Shown here piece after piece: positions 49,627-56,373 of a stretch of DNA of 64,000 bases (position 1 is its first letter; each line of letters starts with the position of its first letter). The position numbers and the translations under genes were made by a program. Under the pieces are notes generated by a model, which was not told where the DNA came from, made no database searches, and saw only the letters and a program-made list of their open reading frames with translations. The stretch is from Actinomadura cremea (GTDB lineage: Bacteria; Actinomycetota; Actinomycetes; Streptosporangiales; Streptosporangiaceae): NCBI RefSeq assembly GCF_014648495.1, contig NZ_BMRF01000004.1, positions 124,001 through 188,000 of the forward strand. The letters run 5' to 3'.

Positions 49627-50118
49627 TCAGCGGGTCCAGCCCTCCGACGCGGTGACCCTGCGGGCCCCGGGCTCGGCCGGCTCGACGGCGCGTCCCTCGT
49701 AGGCGGTGGACAGCACGATGTGGGAGTTCATCTCCCCGTGCTCCCCGAGCCGCTCCAGCACCCCCTCCAGATGCGGCATCGACGCGAGCCGCACCTTGAG
49801 CATCGAGCACCAGTTCCCGCTCAGCTTGTGCACCTCGACGACCTCGGGCAGGTCGTCGGCCGCCGTGGTCTTCAGCAGGCAGCGGCCGAGCGAGCAGCGC
49901 ATCTGCACGAACGCGGTCAGCGGCTGCCCGGCGCGGGCGGGATCGACCACCGCGCGGTAGCCGGTGATCACACCGGCCTCCTCCAGCCGCCGCACCCGTT
50001 CGGCGACCGCGGGCGCGGACAGGTTGACGCGGCCGGCGAGACGGTTGAACGGCAGGCGCCCGTCCCGCTGCAGCTCCTCGAGGATGCGCCAGTCCGTACG
50101 GTCGAGGTCCCGATCCAT
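49627..50118 (-). CDS. Lrp/AsnC family transcriptional regulator
   Basis: 163 residues. Helix-turn-helix LDRTDWRILEELQRDGRLPFNRLAGRVNLSAPAVAERVRRLEEAGVI, then the RAM ligand-binding domain (AFVQMRCSLGRC, HKLSGNWCSMLKVRLASMPHLEGVLERLG). Family members form octamers and respond to amino acids. It has three cysteines in the ligand domain. ATG at 50118 with GGAAGGACC upstream. It is divergent from a leaderless MFS gene with a 106-base gap, so it probably controls that transporter, which may export an amino acid. Confidence 0.93.
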   Translation of the reverse strand: MDRDLDRTDWRILEELQRDGRLPFNRLAGRVNLSAPAVAERVRRLEEAGVITGYRAVVDPARAGQPLTAFVQMRCSLGRCLLKTTAADDLPEVVEVHKLSGNWCSMLKVRLASMPHLEGVLERLGEHGEMNSHIVLSTAYEGRAVEPAEPGARRVTASEGWTR

Positions 50119-50211
50119 GTGCAAGGTCCTTCCCGCCGGATTCCTTCGAAAATAGGGGTGACCCGCGCCGGACGCCATGAATCGTCCATTCTCCGCGGCG
50201 TTCTTCCTTCC

Positions 50212-50217
50212 TACCGT
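50212..50217 (+). promoter_or_regulatory. -10 box of leaderless MFS gene
   Basis: TACCGT ends 7 bases before the ATG at 50225; no ribosome-binding sequence is present. Confidence 0.55.
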
Positions 50218-50224
50218 TTCGGGG

Positions 50225-51514
50225 ATGGACTCCACCTTCGAGGTTCCCGGCGCGGCCCGCCGCCCGATGGCCGCGCTCTGCTCGGGGACCGCGCTGATGA
50301 ACGCCGCGATGGCGATGACCTCGGCGGCGGGCACGCTCGCCGCCGCCGACCGGCTCGGCACCGGCTGGGGCGGCGTGCCGAACACCGCCGGGATCGTCGG
50401 CACCGGGGCGGGCGCGCTGCTGCTGACCCGGGCGATGCGCCGGACCGGACGGCGCCGCGCGTTCGTCCTCGGCTACGCCGTCGCGGCCGTCGGCGCGGGC
50501 CTGGCGGCGGCGGCCGTCGCCCGCGGCGACGTCGCCCTGCTGTGCGCCGGGATGCTGCTGCTCGGCCTCGGGAACGCGGCGGCGCAGCTGTCCCGCTACG
50601 CGGCCGCCGAGCTGCGCCCGCCGGGGCGGCGCGGCTCCGCGATCGGGCTCGTGGTGGCGGCCGCCGCCGTCGGCGCGGTCGGCGGACCCCTGCTGCTGGA
50701 CACCTCCGCCGAGCTGGCGGGCCGCCTGTTCGACCGGCACGGCGCCGCCGTCCTCGCCGGGCCGTTCCTGGCCGGGCTGCTCGCCTGCGTCGCCGCGTCC
50801 GCGGCCGCCGCGGGAACCCCGTCCGGGCGGCCCGGGTCCGGCGCCCGTCCCTCGCTGCGCACGCTGGCCCGCGTGCCCGCCGCGCGCACCGCCCTGCCGG
50901 TCATGGCGACGGCGCAGGCGGTGATGGTCGCGGTGATGACCGCGGCGCCGCTCCACATGCACCTGCACGGGGCCGGGCTCACCGCCGTGGGGATCACCCT
51001 GGCGGCGCACACGCTCGGCATGTTCGCCCTGGCGCCGGTGTCGGGCCGGCTGTTCGACCGGTACGGGGCCCGCCCGGTGCTGCTCGCCGGTCTGGCGACC
51101 CTGGCCGGCTCCGCCGTGCTGGACGCGCTCCTGCACGGCCCCGTGACGCGCGCGACGGCGCTGTTCCTGCTCGGGTACGGCTGGAACCTCTGCTTCGTCG
51201 GCGGCAGCGGCATGCTGGCCCGCGACCTGCCCGAGTCGCTGCGGGAGCACGCCGAGGGGGCGGTGGACGCCGCCGTGTGGACGATCGCGGCGGCGGCGAG
51301 CCTGCTGTCGACCGTCCTGATGTCGGCGGGCGGCCACGGCATGCTCGCGGGCGCGGCCTGCGTCCTGACGTTGTGGGCGGCCCGCCGGGTCCCCTCGGGC
51401 CGGAAGGGCGGTGAGGGGGAGCCGGGAGTACCGGGGGAGCCGGTGGAGCCGGGGGTCAGCGGCGGCGGCGGCCCTCGATCCGGCCCCGGACGAGCCGCGG
51501 GTGGAAGTAGCTGA
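50225..51514 (+). CDS. MFS transporter
   Basis: 429 residues with about twelve hydrophobic helices. Motifs: RAMRRTGRRRAFVLGYAVA (motif-A-like loop), GMLLLGLGNAAAQLSRYAAAELRPPGRRGSAIGLVV, and SGRLFDRYGARPVLLAGLA in the second half. Similar to actinobacterial MFS proteins divergent from Lrp genes. The start at 50225 fits the -10 box and skips a weak upstream extension. The C-terminus is a Gly/Glu/Pro-rich tail that overlaps the convergent gene by 59 bases, so this tail may be poorly conserved. Confidence 0.9.
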   Translation: MDSTFEVPGAARRPMAALCSGTALMNAAMAMTSAAGTLAAADRLGTGWGGVPNTAGIVGTGAGALLLTRAMRRTGRRRAFVLGYAVAAVGAGLAAAAVARGDVALLCAGMLLLGLGNAAAQLSRYAAAELRPPGRRGSAIGLVVAAAAVGAVGGPLLLDTSAELAGRLFDRHGAAVLAGPFLAGLLACVAASAAAAGTPSGRPGSGARPSLRTLARVPAARTALPVMATAQAVMVAVMTAAPLHMHLHGAGLTAVGITLAAHTLGMFALAPVSGRLFDRYGARPVLLAGLATLAGSAVLDALLHGPVTRATALFLLGYGWNLCFVGGSGMLARDLPESLREHAEGAVDAAVWTIAAAASLLSTVLMSAGGHGMLAGAACVLTLWAARRVPSGRKGGEGEPGVPGEPVEPGVSGGGGPRSGPGRAAGGSS

Positions 51515-51791
51515 TCTCCGTGCGGCCGGCGTCGGTGACGCAGCGGATCCGGTAGCCGTTGCGGCCGTCCTCGTCGGGGACGGTGAAGTCCTCCGGCGCG
51601 AACATGCCCTCGGCGGCCATCGCGACGAACCAGCGGCCCAGCGCGAACTCGTCGGGGAACATCACCGACCCGGCGCCGCGCGAGCCGAGCGTGTAGCGGA
51701 CCTCGTAGAGGCAGCCTTCGGGCGGGTAGTCGATCGGATCGCCGGGCGTCTCCCTGCCGCGCTCGTCCAACGTCCACCGCCTTCCCCGCAC
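51456..51791 (-). CDS. hypothetical protein
   Basis: 111 residues, no family recognised. A compact domain with aromatic and charged residues: PIDYPPEGCLYEVRYTLGSRGAGSVMFPDEFALGRWFVAMAAEG then DGRNGYRIRCVTDAGRTEISYF. Codon pattern is typical of the region, supporting a real gene. The last 59 bases overlap the 3' end of the MFS gene on the other strand. Start at 51791 chosen as the first ATG; no strong ribosome site is seen. Confidence 0.6.
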   Translation of the reverse strand: MRGRRWTLDERGRETPGDPIDYPPEGCLYEVRYTLGSRGAGSVMFPDEFALGRWFVAMAAEGMFAPEDFTVPDEDGRNGYRIRCVTDAGRTEISYFHPRLVRGRIEGRRRR

Positions 51792-51933
51792 ATCCTAAGG
51801 CGCGTCCGCCGCAACGCTTCCCGAATGCCGGCCCGTCCGCTGTGACCGGTGACACGGACGGTGCGGGGCCCGCGCCGCGGGCGGCGGTCGCGCGCGGCGG
51901 TCATGCGGCGAATGGGGGCGCTCCGAAAAAGGC

Positions 51934-51962
51934 TTGCGCCGGGAAATGGGCGGCGGCATCAT
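51934..51962 (+). promoter_or_regulatory. candidate promoter of small transcript
   Basis: TTGCGC (51934-51939), 17-base spacer, CATCAT (51957-51962). It would start a transcript near 51970 that ends at the intrinsic terminator at 52114. Confidence 0.4.
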
Positions 51963-51999
51963 GGGGTGCAGTCGAGCGGGGCCGGGAGAGGAGAAGGCG

Positions 52000-52062
52000 A
52001 TGCATCAGCACCGAATGCGCAGTCGGAGCCATTCCGGTCTCGGGAGTCGTGGAGGGACGTGA
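52000..52062 (+). CDS. 20-codon small ORF with strong ribosome site
   Basis: MHQHRMRSRSHSGLGSRGGT, read from an ATG preceded by AGGAGAAGG (51989-51997). The peptide is dominated by Arg, Ser, His and Gly. The stop is 19 bases before the stem of an intrinsic terminator. The arrangement of promoter, ribosome site, short ORF and terminator is that of a leader peptide or small-protein gene. No biosynthetic gene follows; a tRNA cluster does. Translation is inferred from the ribosome site only. Confidence 0.5.
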   Translation: MHQHRMRSRSHSGLGSRGGT

Positions 52063-52080
52063 CCAGCACGTTCGTCCGTC

Positions 52081-52114
52081 GACCGCCCGCAGGCACCGGG
52101 CGGTCTTTTGTTTT
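52081..52114 (+). terminator. strong intrinsic terminator before tRNA cluster
   Basis: Exact 9-bp stem GACCGCCCG / CGGGCGGTC, 7-base loop, then TTTTGTTTT. It is the clearest T-tract terminator in the window. It ends 3 bases before the tRNA-Ser. Confidence 0.88.
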
Positions 52115-52116
52115 CC

Positions 52117-52199
52117 GGAGGGTTGGCCGAGCGGTAAGGCACCGGCTTGCTAAGCCGTGGTCAGGGTCACCTGCGCGAGTTCGAATCCCGCACCCTCCG
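52117..52199 (+). tRNA. tRNA-Ser (GCT)
   Basis: Class II tRNA of 83 bases: acceptor stem GGAGGGT / ACCCTCC with discriminator G, D-arm GCC-GAGCGGTAA-GGC, anticodon loop TTGCTAA (GCT at 52149-52151), a long variable arm GGTCAGGGTCACC, and T-loop TTCGAAT. Two weak points: a C-T mismatch at the top of the anticodon stem and an A-C mismatch inside the T stem (52178 with 52188). No encoded CCA. Confidence 0.88.
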
Positions 52200-52200
52200 C

Positions 52201-52273
52201 GCCGGATAGGAATGCTGGTGCATTCGGCGGATTCATATCCCGCTATAGGTAGGTTCGATTCCTGCATCCGGTA
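52201..52273 (+). tRNA. tRNA-like gene, anticodon CAT
   Basis: One base after tRNA-Ser there is a 73-base cloverleaf with correct arm lengths: acceptor GCCGGAT / ATCCGGT (one G-T pair), D-stem GAAT / ATTC, anticodon stem GCGGA / CCCGC with loop TTCATAT (CAT at 52234-52236), 5-base variable loop TATAG, T-stem GTAGG / CCTGC with loop TTCGATT, discriminator A. Odd: A at position 8 instead of T, G at 14, and an A-C mismatch closing the anticodon loop. Could be an extra Met or Ile2 tRNA, or a decaying one. Confidence 0.6.
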
Positions 52274-52276
52274 CTC

Positions 52277-52307
52277 GTCCCGGCGAAGGTCGCCTTCGCG
52301 GGGGGAC
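52277..52307. repeat. hairpin between tRNA-like genes
   Basis: GCGAAGG TCG CCTTCGC (52283-52299) is an exact stem, extended outward by CCC / GGG after one mismatch. It may guide processing of the tRNA transcript. Confidence 0.5.
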
Positions 52308-52309
52308 GT

Positions 52310-52383
52310 GGCGTCCGTGGTGTGGTGGTCTGCACGCCGGGTTGTGGTCCCGGAAGTCCTCGGTTCGATACCGGGCGGTCGCC
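52310..52383 (+). tRNA. divergent tRNA-His (GTG)
   Basis: Acceptor GCGTCCG / CGGTCGC with one T-T mismatch, D-stem GTGT / GCAC, anticodon stem CCGGG / CCCGG with loop TTGTGGT (GTG at 52344-52346), variable AAGTC, T-stem CTCGG / CCGGG with loop TTCGATA. The extra G at -1 (52310) and C at 73 (52383) are the identity elements specific to tRNA-His, so the assignment is firm even though the sequence is unusual. Confidence 0.7.
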
Positions 52384-52395
52384 CTGAATGTCGGC

Positions 52396-52449
52396 ATTGT
52401 CAGTGTTTGTCTGGCGTCGACCGTCGGATATTGCCCGAACGCTGACAAT
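52396..52449. promoter_or_regulatory. separated inverted repeat upstream of GH3 gene
   Basis: ATTGTCAGTGTT (52396-52407) and AACGCTGACAAT (52438-52449) are inverted copies matching at 11 of 12 positions, 30 bases apart, in an AT-rich stretch 43 bases before the GH3 start. Possible operator pair or a relic insertion border. Confidence 0.5.
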
Positions 52450-52491
52450 CGGTTGCGTTGAGATTGATCATCCGCGGAAACGTTCCGCCGC

Positions 52492-54408
52492 ATGGACTGC
52501 ACCTCGGCGAAGGCGAAGCGGCGGCGCGTCCGCGCCCGGCACCGCGTTCTGGCGTTCGGCATGCTCGCCACGCTCGCGATCGGCATCGGCGGCGGCTCCG
52601 CGCGCACGGACCCCGGCGCCGGCCCCGCCGCGGACGCCGTCCTGACCGTGGGCGAGCGCGCGCCCCTCCCGTACCTCGACCCGAGCCTGCCGGTCGAGAA
52701 GCGCGTGGACGACCTGATCGCGCGGATGACCCTCGACGACAAGCTCGGCCAGATGACCCAGCCGGAGCGCCGGTACATCACGCCCGCCGAGATCACCGAG
52801 CACCGGATCGGGTCGGTGCTGTCCAGCGGCGGTTCGGCGCCCAGCCCCAACACCCCCGAGAACTGGGCGCGGATGTACGACGAGCTGCAGAAGGCCGCGC
52901 TCGGCGGCCCCCTGCGCGTCCCGCTGATGTACGGCGTGGACGCCGTGCACGGCCACAACAACGTCGTCGGCGCGACGATCTTCCCGCACAACATCGGGCT
53001 CGGCGCCGCCCGCGACCCCGAACTCGTCCGGAGGATCGGGGCGGCGACCGCGCAGGAGATGACCGCGACCGGCGTCGACTGGAACTTCGCGCCCTGCGTG
53101 TGCGTGGTCCGCAACGACCGCTGGGGGCGCACCTACGAGTCGTTCGGCGAGGTGCCCGGCCTGCCCTCGGCCATGACCACCATGGTCGACGGGTTGCAGG
53201 GCGCGAAGCTCGGCGCCGGTCCCACGTCCGTCCTCGCCACCGCCAAGCACTACCTCGGCGACGGTGCCACGCAGGGCGGCGACGACCGCGGCGACGCCCG
53301 GATCTCCGAGGAGCGGCTGCGCGAGATCCACCTGCCGCCGTTCCGCGCGGCCGTCCAGCGGGACGTCGGCTCGGTCATGGTGTCCTACAGCTCGTGGAAC
53401 GGCGTGAAGATGCACGAGCACAAGCATCTGATCAGCGACGTGCTGAAGGGCGAGCTGGGCTTCACCGGTTTCGTCGTCTCCGACTACAACGGCGTCGACC
53501 AGATCGACGGCGAGCCCGGCTTCACCCGCGACGAGGTCGCCAGGGCGGTCAACGCCGGGATCGACATGGTGATGGTCCCCGAGGAGTGGAAGAAGTTCAT
53601 CCGCCACCTGCGCGCCGAGGTCGGCGAGGGCGACGTGCCGATGGCGCGGATCGACGACGCGAACCGGCGGATCCTCACCAAGAAGTTCGAACTCGGCCTG
53701 TTCGAGGACCCGCTGGCCGACCGCCGGTACTTGAAGTCCGTGGGCGGCGCCGAGCACCGCGCGCTGGCCCGCGACGCGGTGGCGAAGTCGCAGGTCGTGC
53801 TGAAGAACTCCGGGGGCGTCCTGCCGTTCGGCGCCACCACCGGCAAGGTCTTCGTCGCGGGCCGCAGTGCCGACGACATCGGCCGCCAGTCCGGCGGCTG
53901 GACGGTCACCTGGCAGGGCAAGCCGGGCGACATCACCCCCGGGACGACGATTCTGGAGGGCATCCGCGAGGTCGCCGGCTCCGCCGTCAAGGTCGACTAC
54001 GGGAGCGACGGGCAGGGCATCGACGACTCCTACGACGCGGCGATCGCCGTGGTCGGCGAGGACCCCTACGCCGAGTACCACGGCGACCGCACCGGCGGCC
54101 TCGGACTGGACGACGCCGACCTGCGGACCATCGAGCGCCTGCAGGCGGCGGACGTCCCGGTCATCGTCGTCCTGGTGTCGGGCCGTCCGCTCGACATCGC
54201 CCAGCGGCTCCCCGGGTGGGACGCCCTCGTCGCGTCCTGGCTCCCGGGCACCGAGGGCGCGGGCGTCGCGGACGTCCTGTTCGGCCGGGCCGCGCCCACC
54301 GGGCGGCTCCCGGTCACCTGGATGTCCGACGCCGCCCAGCAGCCCATCAACGAGGGCGACGGCCAGAAGCCGCTGTTCCCCTTCGGTTACGGCCTCACCT
54401 ACAACTAG
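52492..54408 (+). CDS. secreted glycoside hydrolase family 3 beta-glucosidase
   Basis: 638 residues. Signal peptide (KRRRVRARHRVLAFGMLATLAIGIGGG) and cleavage near residue 38. The GH3 N-domain contains PLMYGVDAVHGHNNVVGATIFPHNIGL, the AKHYLGDG substrate loop, and the nucleophile Asp331 in VVSDYNGVDQ. The C-domain (from about 420) includes NSGGVLPF and ends with the FPFGYGLTY typical of these enzymes. It resembles exo-1,4/1,3-beta-glucosidases (ExoP, barley ExoI type), so it likely releases glucose from beta-glucans outside the cell. Two cysteines in APCVCVV are unusual. Its last bases overlap the convergent gene fragment. Confidence 0.93.
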   Translation: MDCTSAKAKRRRVRARHRVLAFGMLATLAIGIGGGSARTDPGAGPAADAVLTVGERAPLPYLDPSLPVEKRVDDLIARMTLDDKLGQMTQPERRYITPAEITEHRIGSVLSSGGSAPSPNTPENWARMYDELQKAALGGPLRVPLMYGVDAVHGHNNVVGATIFPHNIGLGAARDPELVRRIGAATAQEMTATGVDWNFAPCVCVVRNDRWGRTYESFGEVPGLPSAMTTMVDGLQGAKLGAGPTSVLATAKHYLGDGATQGGDDRGDARISEERLREIHLPPFRAAVQRDVGSVMVSYSSWNGVKMHEHKHLISDVLKGELGFTGFVVSDYNGVDQIDGEPGFTRDEVARAVNAGIDMVMVPEEWKKFIRHLRAEVGEGDVPMARIDDANRRILTKKFELGLFEDPLADRRYLKSVGGAEHRALARDAVAKSQVVLKNSGGVLPFGATTGKVFVAGRSADDIGRQSGGWTVTWQGKPGDITPGTTILEGIREVAGSAVKVDYGSDGQGIDDSYDAAIAVVGEDPYAEYHGDRTGGLGLDDADLRTIERLQAADVPVIVVLVSGRPLDIAQRLPGWDALVASWLPGTEGAGVADVLFGRAAPTGRLPVTWMSDAAQQPINEGDGQKPLFPFGYGLTYN

Positions 54409-54578
54409 GCGAGCATCTCCTTGAGGACGTCGTCCAGCGGCGACGCGGCGACGCCGAACCGGTCGGCCATGGCGGAGGCGTCCACGACGTACGGGCGGTG
54501 CGACATGTGCTCGGTCTCCCACTGCTCGTTCCAGAAGGGGTCGCCGAGGCTGAGGAGGGTGAGGTCGCGCTCGGTCAT
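54405..54578 (-). pseudogene. C-terminal fragment, probably of an NAD(P)-dependent epimerase/reductase
   Basis: 57 residues: TERDLTLLSLGDPFWNEQWETEH then RPYVVDASAMADRFGVAASPLDDVLKEMLA. The ending resembles the last 40-60 residues of short-chain epimerase/reductase proteins, in which a DTSALR-like strand and a final helix close the domain, but the Rossmann part is absent. It directly abuts another broken gene, so I read it as a remnant. Family assignment is tentative. Confidence 0.5.
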
Positions 54579-54583
54579 GGGTG

Positions 54584-55112
54584 ATGGCGTTCGACGTCGC
54601 CGTCCCGCACATGGTGTTCGGTGCCGGGCCGGGCTACGGGCTGCGCGTCTGCGCGGCCGAGCCCGGCCGCCCGCTGGAGACCGTGGGCGGGCTCGACGTC
54701 GTCGCCCCGCACGGGCTCGACGCCGTCGCGGGCGCCGGGACGGTCCCCGTCGTGGGCGGGGCGGACGTCGACCCGCGCGTCTCGCGGGCCCTGCGGGACG
54801 CGGCGTCCGCCGGGGCGCGCATCGTCGCGATCTGCACGGGTGTGTTCGTCCTCGGTGAGGCCGGCCTCCTCGACGGCCGCCGCGCCACGACGCACTGGGG
54901 ACTGACCGGCGCGCCGGCCGAGCGCTTCCCGGCGGCGACCGTGCTGCCGGACGTCCTGTACGAGGCGGACGGAGACGACCCGGCTGCCGATGGAGCAGGT
55001 GGCCCGCCTCGCCGGGCTGGGCAGCGCCGACTCGCTGCGCGGCCATCTCGTGCGCCGGACGGGCGTGACGCCGTCCGAGTACCGCAGCCGGGTCAGTCTT
55101 TCAGCGCGGTGA
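54584..55112 (+). pseudogene. decayed GlxA-type AraC regulator (DJ-1/PfpI + HTH)
   Basis: The first frame (54584 to about 54980) reads MAFDVAVPHMVFGAGPGYGLRVCAAEP then ARIVAICTGVFVLGEAGLLDGRRATTHW, a DJ-1/PfpI domain lacking its first strand. From 54984 the frame shifts and gives PMEQVARLAGLGSADSLRGHLVRR and TGVTPSEYRSR, the second AraC helix-turn-helix. The region between is deleted. The end overlaps the 3' end of the convergent lipoprotein gene by 20 bases. The gene cannot make a working regulator. Confidence 0.8.
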
Positions 55113-56373
55113 GCGCCTTCTGCAGGTCGGCGGCGGCCCGGTCGACGGTCTTCTCCCCGGCGATCGCGGCGGTGACGTGGTCCTGGATCGTCGTCGACAC
55201 CTCGTTGTAGCGGACGACGACGGGGCGCGGCTCCGCGTTCCGCAGGCTCTCCTCCATCACCGGCAGGTACGGGTACAGCTCGATCATCTCGGGGTCGTCG
55301 TAGAGGGCCGCGAGGGACAGCGGGAACGACTGCGCGCGGCCGTACTCGCGCTGGACCTCGGGGCCGACGATGTGGGCGACGAAGTCGCGGGCGGTCGCCT
55401 GGTGCCGGGAGAACGCCGACACCGCGAGGTTGTTGCCGCCGAGGGTGCCCGAGCCGGGGCCGTCCCGTCCGGGGAGGGGCGCGACGCCGAACCGTCCGTG
55501 CACCTTCGACGACCCGTCGCCGGCGGACGCGAGCGCGTACACGTACGCCCAGTTGCGATGGAACACGAGGGTGCCCTCCTGGAAGGCGCGGCGGCCGTCC
55601 TCCTCCATGAACGTGACGGCCTTCTCCGGGATCGTCCCGTCCTGGAACGACTCCACGAGGAACCGGAGCCCCGCCTTCGCCCGGGGCGTGTCCACCACGG
55701 GTTCGCCGGACGAGTCGAACACCTCGCCGCCCGCCGACCGCACGGCCTCCGCGTAGTTGACCGTCAGCCCCTCGTACTTGCCGTACTGCCCCGCGTAGCA
55801 GCCGATGTCCGCGGCGTCCGGCAGCTTCCGCACCCGCGCGCACTGCTCGCGCAGCCGCGCCCACGTCGCCGGGGGCCCGTCGACCCCGGCCCGCTCGAGG
55901 AGGTCCGTCCGGTAGTACAGGACGCCGGTACCGGTCAGCCACGGCGCCGCGTACAGCCTGCCCCGGTACGTCCCGGTCTCGAGGGACGCCGGGACGAACG
56001 TGCCGGTGTCCACCAGCCCGTCCGGGAGCGGCAGGATCCACCGGTGCGCCGCGAACTCGGCCGTCCACACCGCGTCGAGCCTGACCACGTCGTAGGCGTC
56101 CGACTCGATCCGCATGTTCTGGACGAGCTGCTGCCGCGCCCGGTCGCCGTCCTCGGGCAGCTCGACGATGCGGACCCTCTCCTGCGGGCGGTCCTCGTTC
56201 CAGTCGTCGGCGAGCTTCCGGACCGTCCGGGTGAGGTCCTTGCCGGTGGCGAACGTGATGGGGCCGCGCCCGTCGTTCGCCGCGGGGCCGGACCCGTCCG
56301 AGCCGCCGGAGCAGGCGCCCAGCGCGAGGACGAGCGACAGCGCGGCGCACGCCCGCGCCGGCCCGGCCCTCAC
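55093..56373 (-). CDS. extracellular solute-binding lipoprotein (sugar type)
   Basis: 426 residues. Lipoprotein signal with lipobox LGAC (Cys21) and SGGSDGS after it. The mature part is a family 1 sugar-binding protein: ITFATGKDLTRTVRKLADDWNE, LDAVWTAEFA, AAPWLTGTGVLYYRTDLLERAG and GGNNLAVSAFSRHQATARDFVAHI. It would capture an oligosaccharide or sugar for an ABC importer, but no permease genes are next to it. GTG start overlaps the stop of the Gfo/Idh gene (GTGA), so the two are coupled. Probably controlled by the divergent ROK repressor. Confidence 0.92.
   Translation of the reverse strand: MRAGPARACAALSLVLALGACSGGSDGSGPAANDGRGPITFATGKDLTRTVRKLADDWNEDRPQERVRIVELPEDGDRARQQLVQNMRIESDAYDVVRLDAVWTAEFAAHRWILPLPDGLVDTGTFVPASLETGTYRGRLYAAPWLTGTGVLYYRTDLLERAGVDGPPATWARLREQCARVRKLPDAADIGCYAGQYGKYEGLTVNYAEAVRSAGGEVFDSSGEPVVDTPRAKAGLRFLVESFQDGTIPEKAVTFMEEDGRRAFQEGTLVFHRNWAYVYALASAGDGSSKVHGRFGVAPLPGRDGPGSGTLGGNNLAVSAFSRHQATARDFVAHIVGPEVQREYGRAQSFPLSLAALYDDPEMIELYPYLPVMEESLRNAEPRPVVVRYNEVSTTIQDHVTAAIAGEKTVDRAAADLQKALTALKD

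Noticed and set aside
52384-52395. A fourth tRNA after the His tRNA
   Set aside because: No acceptor or T-arm pairing could be found in the sequence following 52383.
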